Shown piece by piece: positions 12,791 to 25,675 of a stretch of DNA of 64,000 nucleotides (position 1 is the stretch's first letter; each line of letters opens with the position of its first letter). The DNA comes from Sclerodactyla briareus (lineage: Eukaryota; Echinodermata; Holothuroidea; Dendrochirotida; Sclerodactylidae): positions 171,775 through 235,774 of the forward strand of contig JAODTK010004665.1 in the NCBI GenBank assembly GCA_026419785.1, written 5' to 3'. The translations under genes were made by a program, and so were the position numbers. The notes beneath the pieces are model-generated. The model was not told where the DNA came from, ran no database searches, and was given only the letters and a program-made list of their open reading frames with translations.

Positions 12791-13111
12791 CCATGGTATA
12801 GACCCACCAACAATGTTAGAGTTAGAGACTCCTTAGGTCAGGTTGAGTAACACTGGCCTCGGATAACACGTTCATCCAAACGGCCGTGCCCCGAACAAAT
12901 TTTTCATGGACTGAGGGAATGATCACCGTAAACCTAGAAGAAGTACAGTAAAATATGGAATTGGTTTCATAGATATTAATAGTTCTGAGCGTCATCACTA
13001 TCCATGAGCCTCATCGGGGCTACTGAATTATGATTGTTGCTGAATTATGATTTACCTGAAACTTGACAATTTTCTGTGTCTTGTTTTATCTAATTTCCGT
13101 CCTTTTTTTAG

Positions 13112-13214
13112 CCAGGGAGCGTGATACGAAGTATTGAGATGCATATCGATAACGACTACGGGGGCTATGGTAACGATGACGTCACAAACAGTATCGACAT
13201 ATGACAAATGGAGG
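13112..13214 (+). CDS. Weak candidate exon, unidentified
   Basis: An acceptor CCTTTTTTTAG precedes PGSVIRSIEMHIDNDYGGYG then NDDVTNSIDI. A donor GG|GTACGT follows at 13,215, but a stop lies 10 bases before it in this frame. It lies between two better candidate exons on the same strand. It may belong to the same gene with an indel, or may be chance. Confidence 0.22.
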
Positions 13215-14224
13215 GTACGTTGATTTTTTTTTCAAGTATTCCGTTATCACGGATAAGGGTGTTGACTACTCCATATGTTTCTCGAACAGATTGAGGCTCA
13301 CGTCCAGGATATCAATCTCAAAACCTTCAAATCATACCACGTCCCGCCATTTTGTGTGGGCCTACTGTAATTGTTTCTCATACCACTGTGTTTACGGAGC
13401 CCATGACGGTGATTTCCACTGTGGGGAGCTTCAGTACGAACGAGTAGTCGGCTAGTCTCGCTTATGGCTCACTATACAGTGTAAGTATAGTATTTGTAGA
13501 CCGCATGGAGAGGTCTGGATCAAGACCGCTGGCTAGTATGACCCAGCCTGAAGCCGAATCCCGAACCTATCGACGCATTCATATGCTCTGCCCACTTGAT
13601 CAAATTCTGGTTATTTTTCAATCAATCATGTCTCCGGAGTATTTTAAGATATAGTCCGCAAAAGCAGGCAAAAAAAATGGAACGGTTGCCGTTTATATGG
13701 CGTCTCGACGGAATACGGTATATAGAAATCAATAGTGTGTAACAACATGGTAGTGACGATTATTTTAATATACCTGTACCCGGTATATAAATTGCACTGA
13801 GTCGATGTTGGGTTATGAACGTCTGTCAACGTTCTATCACTTAGTTGCTACTAGACAATATTGCCCGTTTTCAACCGTGGTCTTTCACCTCGATTCCCAT
13901 TTTCTCTATGGCGGTATACGAATCGTATTGCCCTGAGGGATAGTCACTATGTAACACCTATATGTTAATAACGACATATCTGCCTACCGCCCTTGTATAG
14001 TTCAAACGGGGAAAGAATTTAACTTACTGAGAGTCCGGCCACGGTGGCCGACCTGGCATCTGCGCACAATGATTCCGTTGCCCTATTTGCAGTACCCCAT
14101 AATATCGAGGTGAGTGTATCTTCATGCGCAATGGCATTTACCAATTACCAACCCGTCGTTCTTCCAAGAGTCCATCGCTCTTGCTGAGCATCCATCGAGA
14201 ATGCAAGTAGCCTACTGTTTCCAA

Positions 14225-14345
14225 AATCTTGGTATATGACCCGACCGGGATTCGAACCCGCTCATGAGCCGCCACTCACACATTTCTGTGGTTTGTTGCA
14301 AGATATTTACAATAAGTCTCGTTGGCCAACAGTGAGCATTCACGC
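14225..14345 (-). mobile_element. tRNA-like box B remnant
   Basis: The minus strand carries CGGGTTCGAATCCCGGTCGGG (14,261-14,241), a good Pol III box B with the start of a T-arm stem. No clear box A or cloverleaf is present, so this is probably a SINE remnant and not a tRNA gene. Confidence 0.4.
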
Positions 14346-14894
14346 TGGATATGACTCTTCCGCTCCTCCAGTTTCCAAGAAAGTGTCTGAACCTGGAGTT
14401 CACTGATCGTCGTTTCGGAATAGGACGTAAAATGGCGCATCAGGAGTAGGTTTGGGAATTAAAACTAAACGCCCCTGCCTCGATATCATCCGAGCATCTT
14501 ATCTATAAGAAAAGAATGGGAGTTATCGCCAGTGCTCACCCACTGTCAATACGAAACGTCCAGGGTTTCCTGATGAGCCCTAATTGCATTTTGGCTTCCA
14601 AAAAAAAAAAAAATCAAATCATGACACCACACTCCATCTCGTACGTGTTGCACAAATTTCATAATAGACTTGTTGCCTCCCGACACGATAGGAGTGTGTG
14701 TAGGGCCTACTTTTTGTTTTTTGTTTTTAAGGTTTTTAAAAAAGAGGCGCTTTCAATCGGATTATGGCTGACATGTTCGTCCAGTACCCTACAAAGTACG
14801 GTACTTTATTACTTCAACTAATACCAACCAACCACTATAACTACCTTTTACCACACGTATCCCCCCCCCCCCCCTTCCCTCTTCCCTGTTCCAG

Positions 14895-15058
14895 CTGACG
14901 TTTGCGGGAGTCTGTCCTACGAATCTTGGGCTGACAGTGAGTGGCTCAAGCTACAGCGGCTGGCGCACTTCCTGGACGAGACTGTCCCGAGGCTCCCTCT
15001 GTCCTGTTGTCAACTTTTCCAAACTCTACTCGACTCGCCCTCTACCCAATTAACCAGG
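14895..15058 (+). CDS. Candidate exon of an unidentified gene
   Basis: Strong acceptor (C-rich tract, TTCCCTGTTCCAG) and donor AGG|GTACGT. The 164 nt are 2 + 54 uninterrupted codons: DVCGSLSYESWADSEWLKLQ, RLAHFLDETVPRLPLSCCQL, FQTLLDSPSTQLTR. The helical leucine-rich pattern and clean frame make this the most convincing exon of the left half. It is likely part of the gene that includes 10,850-11,054 and 16,034-16,403. I do not recognise the protein. Confidence 0.5.
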
Positions 15059-16033
15059 GTACGTGCCAGGGCATGAACCAACCGGTACCCAATCCGTCCA
15101 TGTATCAACGGGTAAGTTTCAGTGTCAAAGTGTGCAGTCCCACCAACTACATTATAATATGCACCCGGTCTACGAGTAGACGAGACCAAGTCAGTCGAGC
15201 CCTTCGTTATTTTAAATATAGGGACCATGTAGCACCGTTCATTCAAAGGGTTTTACGAGGGTCTTGTATTGAAGGGTTTTCGTTATTAGGAGAAGAGGAA
15301 GATGAATCCATTGATCAAAACCATTTCTTGTTACGACGACAATCCTTTACGAAGTTTGGAATCGGGGGGGTCATGGTGTTGCACAATATCATGAAGAATC
15401 ATGCGAAATAATCTGAGACTACCGGTGGTCGGTGCGAGAATCCTAGTCCTCATATTTCTATTATTGTAAGTTGAAATGAGACATTGCACAAGCGCTCCAG
15501 GAAATGTTTTACAGTATAAGAATAAAAGAACACATATATCAACTCAGCGGCTCGACCATGGTTAGGTAAGTAAACTTCATTAATCCCGAGGGGAATTCAG
15601 GCACCCGCTCATATAACAATAATAATGTTACAAAGAGATGTTTCTACAGTATAACAGATGTTTAAAAAAAAAACAGGGGTGAGAAATTAAAATAACAGTC
15701 AACGCTAATCAACCAATGTCTTTTGAGTAGCTTTAGTTCAGTTGTTCTCAAACTTCCAAGGGCTGCCGTCCCTTCTGTCATTATGGGTCAACGCACCCCC
15801 CCCCCCCTTCCAACCTCATGTTACTGGTAAGAACGGTGTTTGTATTCTTATATCCAATAGTCTGAAGCGCGCAAACAGTTGGGGGTGCCCAGGCCTCTGC
15901 AGCGGGACTAATGATATGAACGATACTATAACTGTGCGGAAGGTGAACATGTTAAGCACAAACCCTACACATCCTATATAAGTACTCACGTCCTTTTTCA
16001 TGCCAACACCCACCTAACTGCCGAAGCTTCCAG

Positions 16034-16181
16034 TGGACCGCGCCTCCTACTGCCAGTTGAATTCTGTAGCGCCCTCCGGTGGTTGTCAATGCTGATGAGA
16101 GACAACAGATACCACTCTGCAGTGCCAGTCTGTATGTCTTGGATTTGGATGATGAGAAACCCAAAAATATTCTACCCGGAG
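16034..16181 (+). CDS. Candidate exon of an unidentified gene (frame slips)
   Basis: Acceptor AAGCTTCCAG. Three short frames join end to end: DRASYCQLNSVA, then ALRWLSMLMRDNRYHSAV, then SLYVLDLDDEKPKNILPG up to a donor GGAG|GTTAGG in phase 1. That phase joins the next candidate exon (split codon G|TG). Each slip is consistent with a one-base loss or gain, the same pattern as in the HORMAD exons from 43 kb on. Function unknown. Confidence 0.42.
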
Positions 16182-16284
16182 GTTAGGAGGAGGGTACGTC
16201 CAGTCTGCTTCTTTCCCCGTAGGATGACTGATCAGATAGCAATCATCCCTTTGAGAGAACTCGAAATTTTCTTGTAAAACCCAG

Positions 16285-16403
16285 TGCTGTGGGACTCGAC
16301 CCCTGCAGAGATTGACGCGAGCCTAAAAGAGATTCAAGCAATGATGGAGCGCAGATACCGTGAAGCACGCACCACCCAGGATCAGTATAGGGATTATTGT
16401 AAC
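16285..16403 (+). CDS. Candidate coiled-coil exon of an unidentified gene
   Basis: Acceptor TTGTAAAACCCAG, weak donor AAC|GTATCG. The 119 nt are 2 + 39 codons: LWDSTPAEIDASLKEIQAMM then ERRYREARTTQDQYRDYCN. Charged residues are spaced as in a coiled coil. It continues in phase from the preceding candidate exon. No recognised family. Confidence 0.45.
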
Positions 16404-16409
16404 GTATCG

Positions 16410-19400
16410 ATATCCAATAGGTGCTTGATTGATTTTATCGAGGTTTCCTTCCTTTAATGAAAAAGAAAAGAACAAAAGTCCGATATCTACTATTGTGTTT
16501 TGTCCCAGGGGTGGCGCTGATGCTTCATGAATTCACCTTTCCACTCCTCTTTTGCCTTGGTGTGCTGCCCAATATCGGTCTTTTCTCATAAGGTCAGTGT
16601 TCAATTGATTTCATTAACCTTGTATAAATATGACATGTATCAGCACGAGTCGAGATCTTCGCAATATTACCCCGCCAATCTTGACATTAAGGTGGCTTGT
16701 GTGAGTTAGGGTGGGGGCAATGAAGTTAACGTTTACTTTTTACTGGAGGAAGAGTACAACTTTGCAACGTTTCATGAAAGTAACATCAGCCGTTTAATTT
16801 CGTTTTTCGGAGACATTCCTATACACACATCACTCTGTTTTTCGATGGGTGTTAATAGGGAGTGCAGTGGATGTTATTACTAATATGCCTCAGTATAATG
16901 GAAGGGCAGCTAGACATTGCCTAAAATTACGACCACGTACATGACTGTTATATGACATCGAAACGTCATTATCAGCTATCGCCTATGTATACGGCTAGGA
17001 TTCCGTAGAGGCGGCTGATAAATGCGAAGTCAATCATCAACGTGCATACATGATTAGCTGCAGTTGATATGCAGAGATGGAAACAAGTTCCTTTGTAGGA
17101 AATAAATCTGCCAAATGAAAATGGGAACGAAAACTGAGAAGCCAAAGCGCATAAACCAATGCGGCAGTGCTGCCGCATGATTCCGCATCACGGCAAATTT
17201 TTATCCATTGGATATTATATCTTGCCCTCATAAATCATTTACGCGTCGTAATTCATAGTTGCCCCATATTCATATTCTTTCATCTCACCATACAGTTTGA
17301 TCTTTTTTGAATACTTTTCTCCCTCGCGCAAATTGCGATGTTACCATCCGTGCCGCAGACTACTTTACCCTGCCATCGCTATACTCCAATCCTCATAATG
17401 AAGGCATTCCTAGAACCATTTCGGCATTGGTACACGTGGTACTTTTTTTGCTGACTCAGAACTCGTTCCATATAATTTGGATTGGATATTTACTGCTGTA
17501 GAAACTATTCTCATCTCCACAACGATTGCTCATTGGAAAAGACCCCCGCCAAATGAAATGACCACTGCTTTTCTTAAAAAGTGGTGGGACATTTCAAGTG
17601 CTGTTCGTATCTGAATAATATTCATCTGTTTTTTTAAAATTTAATTGAATAATTTTCTGAGATAAGTTACCATAACATAGCAATGTACACAAATAATTAC
17701 TTTTTTGGTGGAATCCCTTAACAAAGTTAGGAAACCATTCTCATGTTCTTTGTTAATTTACGTTGTAAAACGTTTATTGCCATTTCGGGAAGTCTATTTG
17801 GCTCAGATATGACTTGTAACTCGCCCGATACAAAAAAATTGCAATGAATTCCCGATTTCTTGTCCCCGTAGTTTCATTACACGGCACAGGAACCTATACT
17901 GCTAAAAAATTTAATGACGCATATAATGGGTTTCAGCCTCAGATTGTGTTACATTTTAAAGGGAGCAACATAAACGTTGCTGTAGAATTCGGATTGTAAT
18001 TATGGCATTAAATATGCCGTCCCGTTGCACGGTAAACCATTAGTTGCATGAAATGTGGCGATTTTTAGATGTAGCATTCATGATATATTAAAAGTGCTCT
18101 TTGGAACACTGTAAAAATTTAGGATTCATGAGGAAAACTGAAAGTGTTTATAACAATCAAATTAAAAAATTATACAATCAATACTTAAAATGGCCATTCG
18201 CAGTCGGTATAACTCTGGACAATCAATTGAAATTACCCATTTACTTTACAGTCAGGGGGACCATACTACCGGGAAAGTTGCTCATATATCCTTTTTTTGA
18301 CGTATAAAGCGCTTCACCCCAGATATTATACCCCTGATCATGAGTGACTCATCACCACCTTATACGATATTTATATACGACGCATCTCTTTCTTGTTCAC
18401 TCCCGACACAACATTTCAGTGCGCCACTTTATCGTGTCCACCGGGGAATTTCCGATAGGGTGCAGCCACATACGACGCACGCCTACTAATCACATGTCAC
18501 CTCCAATGTCCCATTTTCCACTTGGGTACCGTGGTAATCGTAAGCTTTCTGATTACCTCTTCCACAGTTACTGGTAATCGTCACGAGCGTCGTCCTTTTA
18601 ACATCACAACCTCCTGTCAGATGACCCCGCACTTGCAAGGAGTCCGAGTACATTCGCGAGCTATACAACTCCCTCTACCAGAAATATGGCGAAACGTGTC
18701 GTTGAACATCCGCCAGAAGGGAGTCAAGGAGAATTAGAGTGGACACACCGGTTGCTTCGCGAATCTCGTTTATATATACATGCACGACTTCGAGTCGAGC
18801 TCAGAACAGTCACCCTCAGAAGCCACGTCACGACAATATGCATAGGCTGCTGTATCGACCCAATTAAGCAACTTAATGGGCAAATATACTCTTTTTCTTT
18901 TTTTTCGCGTTCCATCAATTTACGGATTCTGTAAAAGGATCGACGAATTCATCTCAGCCGAACCATTGATTCACCCGGCTGAACTCATCGTGGCTGTAAG
19001 TGCTGTGAAGCCTGTAACATTACAATGAACATTAATAGACTATCATTTAGTGCCCAATGCATCTTACAATACTTTCCAACTAAGATTCTTAATATCGTTC
19101 TATAGTGTGCCATTCTCTCATGAGTGTAGCTTGAAAAGAGGTATGGAGTCTAGTATACCCGATTTTATTCCCGCAAGACGGACTAGTACAAATGAATCGA
19201 TAGATTCTTTGGTATCTTTCACATCATCCATTTTCCACTCTAAGACTGTCTCCTCGTCATACTGGCAACTGATAAATACGAAATAGACTTTGACATCTGA
19301 CCCTCCAACTTTTAATGTACACTTGACGAGATGTCAGAACATTTCAGTTTATGTAACTCTATGCTGGCAACTCTCTCAAGATACAAAGATATATCAGCCA

Positions 19401-20980
19401 TCTTTGTGGCGTTTTCGAATATTAGCCTTTACGCTGTGTACGACCAGAATAACATGTGATCGTTTTGACGTATTGAAACCACAATTCTCCGGAAATGACA
19501 ATGGAAGTTTGGGTCTTTTTTTCTAATATTTTCTGGTCCCATCTGATGAAACTTTCCTAGAAGGAAAACGAACCGAGGAACAGTTGTTCCACGTTTGACG
19601 GTGACGCGTAAACCCTTTGCACAATTGCACACAAACGGGTTTTGGTGTAATTGTAGCCAATAGAGGTTAACTGACGATATATGTGCAGTTTTCATGATGG
19701 CTGCCGACCCGTAGATTCAATCTTCCACCCGGAATCTATAATAAACCTCCCCTCACAGAAGCGTATTTCAGTTGCACTCGGGACAAATTATACCTGATTT
19801 CTACAATTCCTTCCACTGTACTCACCGCATGGACCTATTTGAGTCAACCATTTTCCACAGTATACGCAATGTATTGTGATTGCACAAAAGAGTTTCAATA
19901 TGGTCGCATAATTGGCCTAATGTTTCGGAAATCCGCTTTTCACTACACTCTAAAATTGACCAATAAGTCGTTTTCAGACTATGCACCGACTAAAAGTAGT
20001 CTACTCCTTCATTCAACCTTGTAAAAAAGGATCACCTTATAGTCGATTTACATTAGTATTCAATATTTAACTACTTTCCTTGCTTCGGATCATCAACTGA
20101 CTTGTTTTTTAGAGTTTACAGCGTAGGAACTCGGTTCTATACCACAACATGACAAAACGCGCTTTACACATTTGTGGGGTAGTAAATATTTTCCCCATCT
20201 CTTCATTGCTAATGCTGAACGACAACCTCATTGACGATGAAATCATGTCGAAACACAGGTAGACTGACTTCGAGCTCTCCAGATGCGATTTATCAACATA
20301 TTTTCCATATCTTCGTCTATTCGTATGTGACACGTTTGAAATATTCGCACAAGACTTCAGGATGTAACTCTGCTCGAAAATATATGACATGAAGAGAAAA
20401 ACCTTCTCAATTTTTTTTTTTTTTTTTTCCAAGACAATTGAAGCTTACACCCCCTGGCTACAGAATCGTTGGTCACGAAAGAGAGTATGCCGACCCAGGG
20501 CTGGGCAATTCGCATGTTGGCTGTGGGTACAGATCGTCTGTCGATCTTTCTCTGGTATTAATTATAACACCGATGAACATTGTCAAATAGTGTTTACAAG
20601 GAAAAGCACTCAACCGAAATGGCATAGTGCGATTGTAACCAAATCACTCTGCTTGAGTGGCCTGGGCCACCAGCCTTGGCCATACTGCACTACCATTGAG
20701 CGGTTTGCTTTGTCCCCTGCCAGCGCCCTCATGACATAGTCCTTATTGTAAAATGGGCCAAGTTGATTCGCATTCAAAAGAATACTAGCCGTTCGGCGCA
20801 GTCTAGATTATGCTTCCTGCCAGAACCAATCGAGTTTTCGGAAAAATAAGTGTTTTCGGTAATTTTATAACGGAGAACGTACTGCGGTTTTTGAGTATGT
20901 TATGGAATATATGACGGCAACTCGCTAAAGATGTTCCAGGATCTTACGCTGTGACATCAGGGCACTTAAGCAACGGAGGT
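16410..20980. other. No clear gene apart from the weak exon at 18.6 kb
   Basis: AT-rich sequence with short open frames. Poly-T at 20,409-20,428. No recognised repeat family. Confidence 0.45.
18568..18737 (+). CDS. Possible terminal exon, unidentified
   Basis: An acceptor CCTCTTCCACAG opens a frame VTGNRHERRPFNITTSCQ that ends RNVSLNIRQKGVKEN and a stop. A second frame inside it reads ESEYIRELYNSLYQKYGE, which looks more protein-like and would join to the first with an indel. It could be the last exon of the 10.8-16.4 kb candidate gene. Weak support. Confidence 0.22.
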
Positions 20981-20989
20981 ATGCGTCGG

Positions 20990-21160
20990 GGCATTTCTCT
21001 GACTAAAGACACAGATAGAGGGTAAACAAACTGAATGTGTGTCACGATTGTTACATACGATAAAGCGGACAGATCATGGCCTTAATTTGAGTCTGTGGGT
21101 CTCTGATGGCACTTTCAACAGCTATGGCACACAGTACGGCAACTGAAAAAACATCAACCC
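20990..21160 (+). repeat. Dispersed repeat, copy related to 12,590-12,790
   Basis: Same-orientation partner of 12,590-12,790. Copy boundaries are not resolved. No coding sequence in either copy. Confidence 0.5.
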
Positions 21161-21594
21161 AATATTTTAGAGGTGTACAAGTGAAGAATATACAAAAAGT
21201 CATAAGCATCTCGAACATGCTTAACGGTTTAGGGATCGTGTGGGGTAGAATTCTATTTGGCCGAAACTAAAAAATGTGTTGTTTTCCCACGGAGTCCATG
21301 TACAAATAGATAGGCGTATAGAATATTTAGTCTACTATTGAAAAAAATCTTGGGCAATCGTTTGAAAAGGGTGATTACCAAACGGGCATGGTGGCATTGA
21401 GTCATTATCGGTCCTTCTTCCAGTAGAAGATGAATTTCACATGCTATACAGACATCTCTACGGAGTGCAGGTTTGTACTCGATTCTCAAACCCTTACATA
21501 TTGTCTCCGTCAGTTTATTGCCTGGCGAATGAGGGCCCTCTTACTGGTGGAATTCAGCCAGTTCTTCATCGTCTGCTGACTATTAATATTAAAG

Positions 21595-23075
21595 GAATAT
21601 TGTGGGGGGGGGGAGGGGGACGCGTTCCCCCCCTCCCAAAAAAATTGAAGTGGGTGGACGCGTCCCCCCCCCAAAACTTTTGACCAAATGAAATTTGAAA
21701 ATTAACACCAACATCATATCTGCGGACATGATGGAATAGGACAATTAGATTATAACATGCCTAAATGAATGTGAAAACTAGTATCCTTTCTAAGTTCAAC
21801 AAATGTTGCCGCACCAAACCGTTGCCGCCTGGTCCGCGATATTCGCAGCTTGTAGCGAAATCTGTAATCTTGCCCATGTTCACCAGTCAGTTCTAGATAC
21901 TCTTGAGCTGTGCGCTTACTTCGTCAACAAGAAGGAAACACGATTCAGCATTTTTAGCAAATAAGTAGATGACGACTGACTGTAATGCTAGTTTTTTGAC
22001 TAGGCCTACTAGATTATTCAAGATGGACAATAAACACCGCTGTATGTACAACAATACTCGGCAACAACAGTGGAACATTGAAAATGTTAGTCGCTTAAAA
22101 AAAATAGGAAAAGTGATGCTTGCATTTTGTTTCAGCTTTAATGCTGAACATGAAGAAATACCCCAAATGACATGTCGGTGAATGACTTTATCATTTACTA
22201 TCTTGCAGTAATGGCTTTAGTGTACTACGGTCAAATAAAAGAATACACCAAAACAGCATGATTTATGTATCAAACTGTATACCGTAAATTGCTATAAATT
22301 TGCTCACAGATATGTTGCGATACAAACTATATCATATTTAAACCTTGTTCCCTTGTTTGTTACAAAACACTCATCACCAAGTGAAAAAAGGTGTTACGTA
22401 CTGTTCAAAGACACCAATTTGTCCCACTTTTGGCGTCTTTTAAACGTACGTAATAATTTTGCACTTACAGTTGGTCACTATTGGCAACTATTTTCCACCA
22501 GTGTGCTGTTACGGTCCCGGCTGACTAGGATTCGGACCTAAACCACACCCTGACAGACTGCAATTCCGATACGCTAACCACGTGATCCCACAGTGGAATG
22601 GTCAACTGGGGGCGGGAAAGGGGCTACCTGGGCTAGCATCATAATCACTCAGTCTCGATCATGGCACTGGAAATTCACCGTAATGAGGAAGAAAGTCGAT
22701 TTTCTTAGATGAAGGGGGGGGGGGGAGGGGGTGCGAAGGTGTGACATCCATTCCCCGGGCGTTCCCTAAGCGGGAATGGGAATTTGCGGTCTCCACAACC
22801 ATCTGATATGCATTCTCATTCTTCTACATACCATTTTATTAATAACTAGGGATTTTGCAGACATGACCCCAGTTTTATGACTGGTGGGTAATAGCTCACA
22901 ACGCTCAGGAAGGAAAGTGCCGGGTTTCCGTTCGGCCATCTTGGAACGTTTAAAACCCCACAATGCCTGTACGCTCCGCGCGACCAATGGGGGGCGCTCC
23001 GCCGTCGTAGAGTCAGTAACACACATGAATTCATCAAAAGTTTGGTCTGCGCCCCCCTAAACTGTAAGCTTCCGC
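21595..23075 (-). repeat. Copy 2 of the ~1.5-kb dispersed repeat, inverted
   Basis: Reverse-oriented partner of 2,850-4,410. It keeps the tRNA-like piece on the minus strand (GTGGTTAGCGTATCGG at 22,582-22,567; GGTCCGAATCC at 22,538-22,528). The terminal sequence CAGTGGCGGCGGAAGC is at 23,082-23,067 on the minus strand. It carries ~170 nt near 21,870-22,060 that copy 1 lacks. The poly-G/C stretches at 21,604-21,680 belong to its end. Confidence 0.75.
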
Positions 23076-23999
23076 CGCCACTGGGGGCACTGAAGGGGGC
23101 CCCCCCCTTCGGACAGTGTGTCACAATATCTTGAAATAATTTATCTTATCAATCTGTAACAAATGTTACCGGGAGACCCACACACGGGTTAGACTGGGAC
23201 ATGGTGCTCACTGCTCACTATGCTGTAGTCGGACATATATGATGAGGTTGGTCTCCTCAAAATTGAAAGTCTCTATTTGTCGGTATGACGTCCTCGGTCA
23301 TGGATGCGAGACCGCGTCACTGGGCAATCCGAGAACAACGCTATCATGCTACTAAATATAAAGCGGAAGTATTGAGAAAATGAGTTTGCTGAGAATAGTC
23401 AGAGATGACGTACTCCGTGTTAGACAGCTTACTCAACCGTGACAAAACAGAAATTGCTGGTGTTAGCCTCTAGATAAACTTCTACACTGAAAAACTCCAT
23501 ATATGAGATACACTGTCGGGGCAGTTTAAACTCTGGAACCTGGGGGATTGTTTTTCGATAGCCAGCTAATTAAAGTATGGACATACAGTCCAGCCCAACT
23601 CTGTCTGTAAAATCTGTTATTTTCCTTAGTAATATACAGGCTATATATGTTTACTGAGGATTTGCCCATGTTGTAGTAAGCTTTAGTTCACTCATTGTTA
23701 CTTGCCCGCCTTGATATGGCATGTTTCTCGTCGGATTACCTCGAACACTTCTTGATCGAATTCACTGGTTCACAACACTTGCCACTCCGCCTGGTAACCA
23801 GTACTGTAGGACAAGAAGTTTCGATTATAAACACCCACATTGAGTAGTCAAGTGCATTGGCTTTCGATACCGAACCGCTTTTGGTACAAAATTCTAATTC
23901 TGACCTAACACGGCACTCAATCCACCTTCTCCTGGGTATATGTGTAGGTATAGTAATAAAATCGCTCCACGCGTGACCTACCAACCGACTTCTCAACAA

Positions 24000-24280
24000 G
24001 CTTACTACTTCAGTTGGTGTACCCAGAAGCCGCAGGGGTTTCTCATGGGAACAGGGGTTTCAGCGTGGTGTCCCACAAGCTATACGGAATTCCATTCTGC
24101 TGCATATCCACAATTCGGCGACTGGAGATGCTTCAGGAGTTACATTGAAGATGCATTATTTTTCATTCCTCCGATTTCATCTTTTTTAGTCTTTTTCTTG
24201 GGTCCATGCTCCGTAGTGTAATTTCTTTAAAGCGCTTAGAGCAGTCCGTGACTGATTAGGGCGCTATATAGGCGCATTGT
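24000..24280 (+). mobile_element. LINE or SINE 3'-end remnant
   Basis: The stretch AAAGCGCTTAGAG...GGGCGCTATATAGGCGC at 24,230-24,275 is the stem-like 3' end typical of L2/CR1 LINEs and the SINEs that use them. The SINE at 48.5 kb ends similarly. Upstream sequence includes possible RT C-terminal pieces but no clear motif. Confidence 0.45.
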
Positions 24281-25074
24281 TTGTATATGTATTGTATATG
24301 CTTTTATCCAACTCAGGGCCATTGTTGGTAAATTTTAAAATTACTGACTAACTCTCCTATGAAAGGTGTCATCACACGTTTTCCAGATAGCGTGAGAGAT
24401 GGCGGCCCGCCGGTGGTCCACTGGTGGCAACACCGGCGATCCACGGGTGGACCCCCCCCGGGACCGTAATTGGACCGGTGCTCGCTGGCGGTCCACCATA
24501 TTCAGCTCAAAACTCCGAATCAAAGGTCACACCCCAGCCAGGGCATATGGGGTGATGGGGTGATATGTGATTCCTTAATAAAAAAAAGGGGGAGAGGAAA
24601 ATAAAAAAAATAAAAAAAATAAGGATAACAAGTGAGCTTGAAAATATTGCTTCCACTGATCCGACTGCTAAAACAAACGTTGCAGACTCGTCTACCACTC
24701 CTCACAACCTCGATCAACAACTGTGTAGCCTGTTTCTTTTCTCATCTCCACTAAAACAAACAGTTATTGCGCCACCCTTTCCTAGGAATTAATCTCCATG
24801 GTAACTATCCATACTCAACTATATGCCTGTTTCGAACATGTTCTTTCTTGGTCAGATAACGAGCGCATTGTCCTGACTCAGTTGAACGACTATTCAACTG
24901 CGAGGCGATACATGAGTGGAACATTTTAATCTTGTCTTTAAAATTAGGTTCATCCGCGAAAATTGACCTTATGATTTTTCATAACAATATACTACCTGAG
25001 GCTTAGATAAAAAAAAAAAAAAAAATGAAGCGGTTATCCTAACACTCCTGATTAGGCTTGGCATTCGATATACC

Positions 25075-25600
25075 ATTGATCATGAATATATGTTTGATAC
25101 CTTAACGCCATTGGACTCAAGGAGCTGTTGTAAAATGGTTTTCATTCAACCTCGAATATCGTGAGCAAATTGTCGGTATTGACGGGAAAGCCTCCGCCGG
25201 ATGATCTCTAAGGAGTGGGGTTACCACGGGATCAGTGCTTGGCCCTGATTTTTTTGTTGACACAATGCCAATACAACACTCACTCACTCATGGGAGCACG
25301 TGTCGGAAAGGCACCTAGCTGCTTCCACCCGTCGCTTCCAATCGCCCGGCCTCCTCCGGCGAGGGGCCTGGCGGCGCTGGCGCATCCTCCCTCCCAACTC
25401 GCCGAGGTACCCCCGAAGCTGCGCCAACCATAAGCTACAGATAGTTCAGAAATATCCCTCAAATATAAATACGCTGATGACATCCAGTTCTACATATCAT
25501 ACAAACACAGATAGGGTTCAGTTTGCAGTCGCGAGCCTTCAAAGTTGTATTAATGAAATGAAATGTTGGATGTCCCAAATATATTGAAAACTGAGAAAAT
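25075..25600 (+). mobile_element. LINE reverse transcriptase fragment with GC-rich insert
   Basis: Frames include FDTLTPLD, KWFSFNLEYREQIVGIDGKA, SGVTTGSVLGPDFF, then, after about 200 nt, KYADDIQFYIS and CINEMKCWMSQ. These are RT motifs with the catalytic YADD. The spacing between the GSVLGP and YADD motifs is normally about 20 codons. Here an extra ~150 nt GC-rich stretch (about 25,286-25,440) lies between them. Confidence 0.75.
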
Positions 25601-25675
25601 GAGTGGAAACTGGCCTGATCAGTATAGGCAACGTGCGAAACTCATTTCATAGGGGCACTTTCAGTGTGTTATCAC

